From Bin80 sp965207565 (GTDB lineage: Bacteria; Bacteroidota; Rhodothermia; Rhodothermales; Bin80): DNA of 64,000 bases. A program made the position numbers and the translations under genes. The notes below the pieces were generated by a model that did not search any database, was not told the origin of the DNA, and saw only the letters and a list, made by a program, of their open reading frames with translations. Shown piece by piece: positions 34,456-43,517 of this stretch. Location: positions 310,001 to 374,000 of the forward strand of contig CBDBMQ010000009.1 of NCBI GenBank assembly GCA_965207565.1, read 5' to 3'. Positions within the stretch are counted from its first letter, which is position 1, and each line of letters begins with the position of its first letter.

Positions 34456-37400
34456 TTATCGCACAATTGTCATTGATTTTGACCGCTGGACCACTTTTCC
34501 TTCCATATCAACCCTCAGCGTGTAATAGTACATCCCCGAGGTTAAGCGAGCCGTATCAATCTTTATCGTGTGCGCTTGACCTGCCTCCAACCAACCATAG
34601 GGCAGCGTCTTAACCGTTCGTCCCAGCATATCCGTTATCACAACTAATATTTGTGCTGGTACTGGTAAGTCGAATTCTATGTTTGCTACATCCGATAATG
34701 GGTTTGGGTAATTCCCCAAAAGCGTCACTTCCTGCAATAGTTCCGATTCAGAAATATCCAGACTCTCATTGCTCATGATCGTCACCGTAATGGCTGCTAC
34801 CACCCCGTCGTAGCCGCCGCCTGATGCCGTAAGCATCAAGATCTCCGTATTGTCCCAAAAATCATCATCCTCCGCTACTTTCAGCGTCACCGTCTCCGCT
34901 GCCGTCAGCACCACCGCCTGCGCTACATTCCAGTTCGTGGTGTCAAAGGTCAGGGTATCACCGGACAAGGCCGTGCCCGACCAAGTTAGATCCGAGGCCC
35001 CGTCATCGCTGAAGATTACCGCCACATCACCTGTTGGCGCCACCGCCAACTTCACATCCAAGATCATGGTACTCCCTTCGGTCACCGTCAGCGTACTTGG
35101 CACCGTAATCCCAGCTCCATCCACATCGTTGTCGTCAATCGTCACCATAATCTCTGTCGTCTCCCCGTTGTAGCCCCCGCTCTTTGATGCCGTTAACGTT
35201 AAGATCTCCGTGTCGTTTACAAAATCATCATCCTCCGCCGCCATCAGCATCACCGTTTGCCCTACATTCCAATTCGCGGTGGTAAAGGTCAGGGCATCAC
35301 CGGACAAGGTCGTGCCCGACCAATGCATATCGGAGTCCCCGTCATCGCTGCAGGTGACCACCACATTACCCTTTGGCGCCGTCGCCAACGTCACTTCCAC
35401 GCTAAAGCCTCCCCCCTCGGTCACCGTAACCTCCGTTGAAGACACCGCAATCCCTGGTGCATCGTTGTCCGTGATCGTCACCGTAATCTCTGCCATCTCC
35501 CCGCTGTAGCCCCCACTCGTCGATGCCGTCAGCGTCAAGATCTCCGTGTCGTTTACAAAATCATCATCCTCTGCCGCCATCAGTGTCACCGTCTGCGCTA
35601 CATTCCAGTTCGTGGTGGTAAAGGTCAGCACATCGCCGGATACGGCCGTGCCCGACCAACTCACATCCGAGTCCTCGTCATCGCTGAGAGTGACCGTCAC
35701 GTCACCCTTTGGCGCCGCCGCCAGCTTCACCTCCACGGTCGTGGTACTCCCTTCGGTCATCGTCGCCGTGTCTGGCACCGTAATCCCACCCCCATCCACA
35801 TCGTTGTCGTCAATTGTTACCGTGATGTCTGCCGTCACCCCGTCATACCCCCCGCCCGATGCCGTAAGATTTAATTCTACCGTTCCGTCCTCAAAATCAT
35901 CATCATCCTCCGCCGTCAGTGTTACCGCCTGTGCTACATTCCAGTTCGTGGTGGTAAAGGTCAGCACATCGCCGGACAAGGTCGTACCCGACCAGCTCAC
36001 ATCGGAATCCCCGTCATCGCTCAAGGTTACTGCCACTTCACCCGTTGGCGTCGCTGCCAGTTTTACCTCCACGGTCGTGGTACTCCCTTCGGTCACTGTC
36101 GCCGTACCTGACACCGTAATCCCAGGTACATCATTGTCGTCAATCGTCACCGTGATCTCTGCCGTCTCCCCGTTGTAGCCCCCGCTCGTCGATGCCGTCA
36201 GCGTCAAGATCTCCGTATCGTCCACAAAATCATCATCCTGCGCCGCCGTCAGCGTCACTGTCTGTGCTACATTCCAGTTCGTTGTGGTAAAGGTCAGGGC
36301 ATTGCCGGACAAGGTCGTGCCCGACCAACTCACATCGGAATCCCCATCATCGCTGAAGGTGACCGTTACGTTTGCCGTCGGGGCCGTTGCTAACCTCACC
36401 TCCGAGGTGGTGCTACTCCCTTCAGTCAGAGATACTTCAGACAGCGCCGCAATCCCTGACACATTATTGTCCGTGATCGTTACCGCGACATTGGCCGTCT
36501 CCCCGTTATAGCCCCCACTTTTCGATGTTGTTAGCGTCAAGATCTCCGTATCGTTTACAAAATCATCATCCTGCGCCGCCGTCAGCGTCACCGTCTGGGC
36601 TACATTCCAGTTCGTTGTGGTAAAGGTCAGGGCATCGCCGGACAAAGCCGTGCCCGACCAAGTTAGATCCGAGTCCCCGTCATCGCTGAGGGTGACCGTC
36701 ACTTCTGCCGTCGGCACTGCCGCCAAGTTCACCTCTACGGTCGTGGTACTCCCTTCAATCAGAGATACTACGGGCGGCACCGTAATCCCTGCCGTATCAT
36801 CATCTTCAATCGTCACCGTGATCTCTGCCGTCTCCCCGTTGTAGCCCCCGCTCGTCGATGCCGTCAGCGTCAAGACCTCCGTGTCGTTTACAAAATCATC
36901 ATCATCTGCCGCCGTCAGCGTTACCGTCTGAGCCTTATTCCAGTTCGTCGTGGTAAAGGTCAGGGCATCGCCGGACAAGGTCGTGCCCGACCAACTCACA
37001 TCGGAATCCCCGTCATTACTGAGTGTCACCGTCATACTTACAGTTGGCGCCGCCGCCAGTTTAACATCCACGGTGGTGGTACCCCCTTCGGTCACCGTCG
37101 CCGTGCCTGGCACCGTAATCCCTGCCGTATCATCATCTTCAATCGTTACCGTGATCTCTGTTGTCTCCCCGTTGTAGCCTCCGCCCGATGCCGTCAGCGT
37201 TAATATCTCCGTATCGTTCACAAAATCATCATCCGCTGCCGCTGTCAGCGTCACCGTCTGCGCCAGATCCCAGTTCTGGGGGATGAAAGTCAGAACATCC
37301 CCCGTCAAGGCAACACCCGACCAACTCATATCGGAATCCCCATCATGGCTGAGTGTCACCGTCATACTTGCAGTCGGCGCCGCCGCCAGCTTCACATCCA

Positions 37401-40400
37401 CAGTGGTGGTATTCCCTTCGGTCACCGTCGCCGTGCCTGGCACCGTAATCCCTGCCGTATCGTCGTCCGTGACTGTCACCGTGATCTCTGCCGTCTCCCC
37501 GTTGTAGCCCCCGCTCTTTGATGCCGTCAGCGTCAAGGTCTCCGTATCGTTTACAAAATCATCATCCTCCGCCACCGTCAATGTCACGGTCTGCGCCAGA
37601 TTCCAGTTCTGGGGGGTGAAAGTCAGAAAATCCCCCGTCAAGGCAGCACCCGACCATCTCACATCGCAGTCCTCGTCATCACTGAGTGTCACCGTCACAT
37701 TACCCGTTGGTGCCACCGCGAGCTTCACGTCCACGGTCGTGGTACCCCCTTCGGTCATCGCCACCGTGCCTGGCACCGTAATCCCCGCCATATCGTTGTC
37801 GGTGACCGTCACCAAGATGTTTGCCACCTCCCCGTTGTAGCCTCCACTCTTCGATGCCGTTAGCGTCAAGATCTCCGTATCGTTTGCAAAATCACCATCC
37901 TCCGCCGCCGTCAGCGTTACCGTCTGCGCTACATTCCAGTTCGCGGTGGTAAAGGTCAGGGCATTACCGGACAAGGTCGTGCCCGACCAACTCACATCCG
38001 AGTCCCCGTCATCGCTGAGCGTTACCAACACATTACCCGTTGGCGTCGCCGCCAGTTTCACATCCACGGTCGTGGTACTCGCTTCGCTCACCGTCGCCGT
38101 GCTTGGCACCGTAATCCCCGCAGCATCGTTGTCTGTTATTGTCACCGTGATCTTTGCCGTCTCCCCGTTGTAGCCCCCGCTCTTCGATGCCGTCAGCGTC
38201 AAGATCTCCGTATCGTTTACAAAATCATCATCCTCCTCCGCCGTCAGCGTTACCGTCTGCGCCGTGCTCCAGTTCGTGTCGGTAAAGGTCAGGGCATCGC
38301 CGGACAATGTCGTGCCCGACCAACTCACATCAGAGTTCCCATCATTGCTGAGTGTCACCGTCATATTTGCAGTCGGTGCCACCGCCAGCTTCACATCCAC
38401 GGTCGTGGTATTCCCTTCGGTCACCGTCGCCGTGCCTGGCACCGCAATCCCCGCCGTATCGTTGTCCGTGATCGTCACCGTGATCTCTGCCGTTTCCCCG
38501 TTGTAGCCCCCGCTCTTTGATGCCGTCAGCGTCAAGGTCTCCGTGTCGTTTACAAAATCATTATCCGCTGCCGCCGTCAGCGTCACCGTCTGCGCCTGAC
38601 TCCAGTTGGTCATGCTAAAGGTCAGGGCATCGCCGGACAATGCCGTGCCCGACCAACTCACATCGGAGTCCCCGTCATTGCTGAAAGTGACCGTCACAGT
38701 ACCCGTCGGCAGCGCCGACAGTTTCACATCCACGGTCGTGGTACTCTCTTCGGTCACCGTCGCCGTGCCTGGCACCACAATCCCCATACCATCGTCTTCA
38801 ATCGTCACCGTGATGTTCGCGGTCTCCCCGTTGTAGCCTCCAGCGGATCCCGTTAGCGTTAAGATCTCCGTATCGTTCACAAAATCATCATCCTCCTCCG
38901 CCGTCAGCGTCACCGTCTGAGTCTGATTCCAGTTCGTCGTGGTAAAGAGCAGGGCAGTGCCGCCGAGCAATGTCGTGCCCGACCAACTCACATCGGAGTC
39001 CCCGTCATCGTTGAACTTTACCAACATATTACCCGTTGGCGTCGCTGCCAGTTTCACATCTACGGTCGTGCTACTCCCTTCGGTGATCGTCGCCGTACCT
39101 TGCACCACAATCCCCGCTTCATCGTCGTCCGTGATCGTCACCGTAATCTTTACTGTCTCCCCGTTATAACTCCCGTTTGCCGCCGTTAGCGTCAACGTCT
39201 CCGTATCGTTTGCAAAATCATCATCCTGCCCCGCCGTCAGCGTCACTGTCTGCGCTACATTCCAGTTCGCATTGGTAAAGGTCAGGGCATCGCCGGACAA
39301 CGTCGTGCCCGACCAACTCACATCGGAATCCCCGTCATCGCTGAAGGTGATCGTCATATTACCCGTTGGTGCCGCCGCCAGCTTCACATCCACGGTCGTG
39401 CTACTCCCTTCGGTCATCGTCGCCGTGCTTGACGCCGTAATCCCTGCTTCATCGTCGTCCGTGACCCTCACCGTAATCTCTGCCGTCTCCCCGTTGTGGC
39501 CTCCGCCCGATGCCGTCAGCGTTAAAATCTCCGTATCGTTCACAAAATCATCATCCTCTGCTGCCGTCAGCGTCACCGTCTGCGCCTCATTCCAGTTCGT
39601 GGGGGTAAAGGTCAGGACATCAAAGATCAGGGCACCCAAGGTCGGGGCATCCTCGGTCGGGGCACCCAAGGTTAGTGCATCCTCGGTGAAGTCAGCGCCC
39701 GACCAAGTCACATCGGAATCCCCGTCATCGTCAAGCGTCACCGTCATACTTTCAGTCGGTGCCGCCGCCAACTTTACATCCACGGTCATGGTGCCCCCCT
39801 CGGTCACCGTCACCTTACCTGGCACCGTAATCCCCGCCGTATCGTCGTCGGTGATCGTCACCTTGATGTTTGTTGTCTTCCCGTTGTACCCCCCCCCATT
39901 TGCGGCCGTTAGCGTCAACGTCTCCGTATCGTTTACAAAATCATCATCCGCTGCCGCCGTCAGCGTCACCGTCTGCGCTACATTCCAGTTCGCAGTGGTA
40001 AAGGTCAGGGCATCGCCGGACAAAGTCGTGCCCGACCAAGTCACATCGGAGTTCCCGTCATCGCTGAAAGTGACTGTCACAGGACCAGACGGCTCCGCCG
40101 CCAGTTTCACATCCACGGTCGTGGTACTCGCTTCGGTTACTGTCGCCGTGCCTGGCACCGTAATCCCCGCAGCATCGTTGTCCGTGACGGTGACCGTGAG
40201 CTCTGCCGTCTTCCCGTTGTAGCCCCCATTTGATGCCGTCAGTGTCAAGGTCTCCGTATCGTTCACAAAATCATCATCCTCCGCCGCCGTCAGTGTTACC
40301 GTCTGAGCTACATGCCAGTCGTTGGGAGTAAAGGTCAGGGCATCGCCGGACAACTTTGCGCCCGACCAACTCACATCGGAGTCCCCGTCATGGCTGAAAG

Positions 40401-42942
40401 TGACTGTCACAGTACCAGACGGCTCCGCCGCCAGTTTCACATCCACGGTCGTGGTACTCCCTTCGGTTACCGTCTTCGTGCTTGGCACCGTAATCGCCGC
40501 CGCATCGTCGTCGGTGACCGTCACCGTGATGTCTGCCGTCTCCCCGTTCTTCGATACTGTCAGTGTTAAGGTCTCCGTATCGTTTTTAGAATCATCGTCC
40601 TCCGCCGCCGTCAGCGTCACCGTCTGCGCTGCGTTCCAGTTCGTATCGGTAAAGGTCAGGGCATCGCCGGACAACGTCGTGCCCGACCAACTCACATCGG
40701 AGTCCCCGTCATCGCTGAAGGTTACCTTGGTATCATCAACCGGTGGTGCCGCAAGTTTCACATCCACGGTCGTGGTACTCCCTTCGGTCACCGTCACCGT
40801 GCCTGGCACCGTAATCCCTGCTGCATCATTGTCTGTGATGGTTACCGTGATCTCTGCCGTCTCCTCGTTGTAGCCCCCGCTCTTTGATGCCCTCAGCGTT
40901 AAAATCTCCGTATCGTCCTCAAAATCATTATCATCCTGTGCCACCAATGTCACCGTCTGCGCTACATTCCAGTTCGTGGCGGTAAAGGTCAGAACTGCCC
41001 CGTTCAGGTCAGAACCCGTCCAAAACAGATCGGATTTCTCGTGACTTTCAAGTGTCACCGTCACCTTACCCGTCGGCTTCGCCGCCAGTTTCACATCCAC
41101 GGTCGTGGTATTCCCTTCGGTCACCGTCGCCGTGCCTGGCACCGTAATCCCTGCTGCATCATTGTCTGTGATGGTTACCGCGATCTCTGCCGTCTCCCCG
41201 TTGTAGCCCCCGCTCTTCGATGCCGTCAGCGTTAAGGTCTCCGTGTCGTTCACCAAATCATCATCCTGCCCCGCCGTCAGTGTTACCATCTGAGCCTCCT
41301 TCCAGTTCGAGGCGGTAAAGGTCAGGACATTGCCGGACAACGTCGTGCCCGACCAACCCACATCCGAGTCCCCGTCATCGCTGAGCGTCACCGTCATATT
41401 TGCAGTCGGCTCCGCCGCCAACTTCACACCCACGGTCGTGGTACTCTCTTCGGTCACCGTCGCCGTGCCTGGCACCGTAATCCCTCTCACATCGTTGTCC
41501 GTGATCGTCACCGTGATCGCTGCCGTCTTCCCAGGGTAGTCGCTGGGAGTTGTCACCGTGACCTTTCCCGAAGTCTGTTCGTAGCTTCCATCGGATGCCG
41601 TCAGCGTCAAGGTCTCCGTATCGTCTGCAACATCACCATCCTTCGCCGCCGTCAGCGTCACCGTCTGCGCCTGATCCCAGTTACTGGAGGTAAAGGTCAG
41701 GACATCGCCGGACAAGGTCGTGCCCGACCAAGTTAGATCCGAGTTCCCGTCATCGCTGAAAGTGACCTTCACATCATTCGGGGGCGGCGCCTGCAGTCTC
41801 ACATTCACGATCGTGGTATTCCCTTCGAGTACCGTCTTCGTGCTTGGCGCCGTAATCCCTGCCGACGCGTCGTGCGGGTAATTCTCCGAGTCACATTCAT
41901 CGTTATCGTCATCATAACCAAAGATGGTCACAGCCGCCGGCTTATATCGAGGGTCATCGGAACTGATATTAAAATCTCCTTGGTTCCCCCAATCATCGGG
42001 ATACGTCTGCGAACGACATTTCCGGAGCTCTCTTTCATTGTCCTCCACCTCAAATTCCACCGTCTGTGCCATATTCCAATTCATGGGCGTAAACGTCAGC
42101 GTGGTGGGGTTAGCCGAGGGGTTGGGTACACTATGATCCGCATGAAACGCTGAATATTCTGCAATTGTCAGTGTTACACTACGCCCGGGGTCGCTTGACA
42201 ACTCAAACGTCAGACTCTTTGTAGTTCCCTCGGTTATTCTTAAGGTTGTGGAGCTACGATTACGAGAAGGAGAACTCCCGCCGCTGATCACTACGTTCCC
42301 ATTTTGAGGCCCCAATACCTCGTGCTCACCCCTGTCGTCATCTTCAATATTGAGGCTCGTCTCAGTAGACACACGACGCTCCTGCCCTTGAGCCGTCCCA
42401 CAACATAGAATCAGTAGGCACGCCAGCGCATGAATAGTAAATCCACGCAATCCCTGGCGAAGAACTATAACCGGAACCCGTATCACGATGATGATCTGGA
42501 ATATGCAATAAGCAACGAGGGAATTATGTCGCTTCCACAAAATTTCCAACTGGTTCAGCATCAGGCTCACTATAGTCTTGATGAAAGGGGCTTCACTCAA
42601 CCAAGCCTCTTGCAAAGCTCCTATAACGGTAGCCGCCGCCCCCCCCCCATTTTTTATACCCTTGGGGGTTCTACCGTAACTATCCATCTTCGCCATTTCA
42701 CTTGGTGAGCAACTGATTTCGGGGCCGCTTCTGCGGTATTTTCCCTCCTGAGGGATCAATATTAGACCAAACCGACCCGAATAGGTAATCCTGGAGACCA
42801 AATAGAGAAAAGACAAAACAGAGAGAAAAGACAACTTGAATTGGTGCGGATACATTCGTAAATCTCCCATACCCGTATTCTCTCGAAAAAAACGCTCTAC
42901 GATGAAGTTAGAAAGGTCTGCAATTTTTTTATCGCCACGCAT
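34456..42942 (-). CDS. Giant secreted repeat protein, ~21 Calx-beta-like repeats, T9SS sorting domain
   Basis: The frame is 2,828 residues. A signal peptide (LRGFTIHALACLLILCCGTA, residues 165-184) lies well inside it, so the real start may be TTG 42450 or another codon near there rather than ATG 42942. Residues about 361-2724 are 21 repeats of about 111 residues with GITVPGTATVTEGSTTTVDV, SDDGDSDVSWSGTTLSGD, LTFTTTNWNVAQTVTLTA and DDDFVNDTETLTLTAS, closing TVTITDND. The acidic DxDxxxDTE and TDND motifs suggest calcium binding, as in Calx-beta domains. A more divergent copy precedes them. The last 85 residues (GNYPNPLSDVANIEFDLP to KSMTIVR) form a T9SS sorting domain. Function is probably a surface adhesin or matrix protein (inference). 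Confidence 0.85.
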   Translation of the reverse strand: MRGDKKIADLSNFIVERFFRENTGMGDLRMYPHQFKLSFLSVLSFLYLVSRITYSGRFGLILIPQEGKYRRSGPEISCSPSEMAKMDSYGRTPKGIKNGGGAAATVIGALQEAWLSEAPFIKTIVSLMLNQLEILWKRHNSLVAYCIFQIIIVIRVPVIVLRQGLRGFTIHALACLLILCCGTAQGQERRVSTETSLNIEDDDRGEHEVLGPQNGNVVISGGSSPSRNRSSTTLRITEGTTKSLTFELSSDPGRSVTLTIAEYSAFHADHSVPNPSANPTTLTFTPMNWNMAQTVEFEVEDNERELRKCRSQTYPDDWGNQGDFNISSDDPRYKPAAVTIFGYDDDNDECDSENYPHDASAGITAPSTKTVLEGNTTIVNVRLQAPPPNDVKVTFSDDGNSDLTWSGTTLSGDVLTFTSSNWDQAQTVTLTAAKDGDVADDTETLTLTASDGSYEQTSGKVTVTTPSDYPGKTAAITVTITDNDVRGITVPGTATVTEESTTTVGVKLAAEPTANMTVTLSDDGDSDVGWSGTTLSGNVLTFTASNWKEAQMVTLTAGQDDDLVNDTETLTLTASKSGGYNGETAEIAVTITDNDAAGITVPGTATVTEGNTTTVDVKLAAKPTGKVTVTLESHEKSDLFWTGSDLNGAVLTFTATNWNVAQTVTLVAQDDNDFEDDTEILTLRASKSGGYNEETAEITVTITDNDAAGITVPGTVTVTEGSTTTVDVKLAAPPVDDTKVTFSDDGDSDVSWSGTTLSGDALTFTDTNWNAAQTVTLTAAEDDDSKNDTETLTLTVSKNGETADITVTVTDDDAAAITVPSTKTVTEGSTTTVDVKLAAEPSGTVTVTFSHDGDSDVSWSGAKLSGDALTFTPNDWHVAQTVTLTAAEDDDFVNDTETLTLTASNGGYNGKTAELTVTVTDNDAAGITVPGTATVTEASTTTVDVKLAAEPSGPVTVTFSDDGNSDVTWSGTTLSGDALTFTTANWNVAQTVTLTAAADDDFVNDTETLTLTAANGGGYNGKTTNIKVTITDDDTAGITVPGKVTVTEGGTMTVDVKLAAAPTESMTVTLDDDGDSDVTWSGADFTEDALTLGAPTEDAPTLGALIFDVLTFTPTNWNEAQTVTLTAAEDDDFVNDTEILTLTASGGGHNGETAEITVRVTDDDEAGITASSTATMTEGSSTTVDVKLAAAPTGNMTITFSDDGDSDVSWSGTTLSGDALTFTNANWNVAQTVTLTAGQDDDFANDTETLTLTAANGSYNGETVKITVTITDDDEAGIVVQGTATITEGSSTTVDVKLAATPTGNMLVKFNDDGDSDVSWSGTTLLGGTALLFTTTNWNQTQTVTLTAEEDDDFVNDTEILTLTGSAGGYNGETANITVTIEDDGMGIVVPGTATVTEESTTTVDVKLSALPTGTVTVTFSNDGDSDVSWSGTALSGDALTFSMTNWSQAQTVTLTAAADNDFVNDTETLTLTASKSGGYNGETAEITVTITDNDTAGIAVPGTATVTEGNTTTVDVKLAVAPTANMTVTLSNDGNSDVSWSGTTLSGDALTFTDTNWSTAQTVTLTAEEDDDFVNDTEILTLTASKSGGYNGETAKITVTITDNDAAGITVPSTATVSEASTTTVDVKLAATPTGNVLVTLSDDGDSDVSWSGTTLSGNALTFTTANWNVAQTVTLTAAEDGDFANDTEILTLTASKSGGYNGEVANILVTVTDNDMAGITVPGTVAMTEGGTTTVDVKLAVAPTGNVTVTLSDDEDCDVRWSGAALTGDFLTFTPQNWNLAQTVTLTVAEDDDFVNDTETLTLTASKSGGYNGETAEITVTVTDDDTAGITVPGTATVTEGNTTTVDVKLAAAPTASMTVTLSHDGDSDMSWSGVALTGDVLTFIPQNWDLAQTVTLTAAADDDFVNDTEILTLTASGGGYNGETTEITVTIEDDDTAGITVPGTATVTEGGTTTVDVKLAAAPTVSMTVTLSNDGDSDVSWSGTTLSGDALTFTTTNWNKAQTVTLTAADDDDFVNDTEVLTLTASTSGGYNGETAEITVTIEDDDTAGITVPPVVSLIEGSTTTVEVNLAAVPTAEVTVTLSDDGDSDLTWSGTALSGDALTFTTTNWNVAQTVTLTAAQDDDFVNDTEILTLTTSKSGGYNGETANVAVTITDNNVSGIAALSEVSLTEGSSTTSEVRLATAPTANVTVTFSDDGDSDVSWSGTTLSGNALTFTTTNWNVAQTVTLTAAQDDDFVDDTEILTLTASTSGGYNGETAEITVTIDDNDVPGITVSGTATVTEGSTTTVEVKLAATPTGEVAVTLSDDGDSDVSWSGTTLSGDVLTFTTTNWNVAQAVTLTAEDDDDFEDGTVELNLTASGGGYDGVTADITVTIDDNDVDGGGITVPDTATMTEGSTTTVEVKLAAAPKGDVTVTLSDDEDSDVSWSGTAVSGDVLTFTTTNWNVAQTVTLMAAEDDDFVNDTEILTLTASTSGGYSGEMAEITVTITDNDAPGIAVSSTEVTVTEGGGFSVEVTLATAPKGNVVVTCSDDGDSDMHWSGTTLSGDALTFTTANWNVGQTVMLMAAEDDDFVNDTEILTLTASKSGGYNGETTEIMVTIDDNDVDGAGITVPSTLTVTEGSTMILDVKLAVAPTGDVAVIFSDDGASDLTWSGTALSGDTLTFDTTNWNVAQAVVLTAAETVTLKVAEDDDFWDNTEILMLTASGGGYDGVVAAITVTIMSNESLDISESELLQEVTLLGNYPNPLSDVANIEFDLPVPAQILVVITDMLGRTVKTLPYGWLEAGQAHTIKIDTARLTSGMYYYTLRVDMEGKVVQRSKSMTIVR
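34771..41862 (-). repeat. 333-bp tandem coding repeats (about 21 units)
   Basis: Units of about 333 bp recur in step across the gene, for example boundaries near 36280, 36613, 36946 and 37279. Units differ at scattered positions, indicating age or selection. One unit carries an extra block at 39631-39690 made of two imperfect 30-bp copies (GGCACCCAAGG...CCTCGGT). Confidence 0.85.
42639..42648 (-). repeat. Ten-G homopolymer upstream of the adhesin signal peptide
   Basis: Ten consecutive C on the plus strand, preceded by CCGCCG. It lies between the far-upstream ATG (42942) and the signal peptide (about 42450). Depending on the true start it is either coding (frame switching) or in the leader. 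Confidence 0.5.
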
Positions 42943-43027
42943 GACAAACGGGGATACGTGCAGTAATTAAGTTTTAGGCTATACAGTGTAACACAATCAA
43001 CGGGAATTCCCCTAAGATTTTAACCAA

Positions 43028-43110
43028 TGCTTGGCAGAAAACATGAAGATATTCGCTTCAGAGACCTTGAATCGAAGATTCTTGGGTGATTTTCGTTTTT
43101 CTGCCAAGCA
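43028..43110. repeat. 83-bp inverted-repeat element
   Basis: Perfect 14-bp arms, TGCTTGGCAGAAAA at 43028-43041 and its complement at 43097-43110, with a 55-bp centre. It lies in the 327 bp between the adhesin gene and direct repeat B. It could be a MITE-like element or an RNA hairpin; no gene was recognised in 42943-43269. Confidence 0.55.
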
Positions 43111-43269
43111 TAAACTAAGTATCTGGCAACGATAAAAATTCCCTTTAGTTCCATTGAACTGATAGTTTTTTTGCACATGCGCGTGGAAAGGTTTTTCACT
43201 TGGTCCCGATACGATGACCGCTGAGCAGCAAGAAAAACGCTTGCCAAATTGATGAGAAAAGATGTCCAG

Positions 43270-43517
43270 CTTCCACCAAGGTGGTCCAGATCAGTCTTAT
43301 TTGGCGGCGAGACCTGGATATGACGATATATCCATCGCAAGGAGAGCGGTATCCTTATCCAGCAGCCAGATTAAAGCCACCAAATTCACACCCGGGGTTT
43401 TTGAAATAAACAGCGGCGTGCTAACGCCATTTTCTTCAATCTTGGTGGGTCGGTTCTTTATCTCGTTGGGGTCTGAAAGTAAACTGTCCACTGAAGAAGA
43501 AGAAGCAGGAGTCAAAG
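43270..43517. repeat. Direct repeat B flanking the giant adhesin gene (native RND gene 3' end)
   Basis: Counterpart of 34114-34367. It spans the last 27 codons or so of the intact RND pump gene, its terminator-like hairpin and about 150 bp beyond. Because the RND gene here is intact, this copy is probably the parent. Confidence 0.75.
43415..43428 (-). terminator. Candidate terminator of the RND operon
   Basis: GGCGT-GCTA-ACGCC hairpin starting about 7 bases after the stop codon of the pump gene, followed on the minus strand by GCTGTTTATTTC. The stem is short and the T-run interrupted, so only moderate support. Confidence 0.35.

Noticed and set aside
34850..41539. Long series of plus-strand open frames, spaced 333 bp, opposite the adhesin gene
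   Set aside because: They repeat in step with the coding repeats on the other strand and lack any family motif. They are composition shadows of the minus-strand gene.
43020..43340. 106-aa minus-strand frame between the adhesin gene and RND gene
   Set aside because: It overlies the inverted-repeat element and direct repeat B, and shows no motif or coding-like composition.
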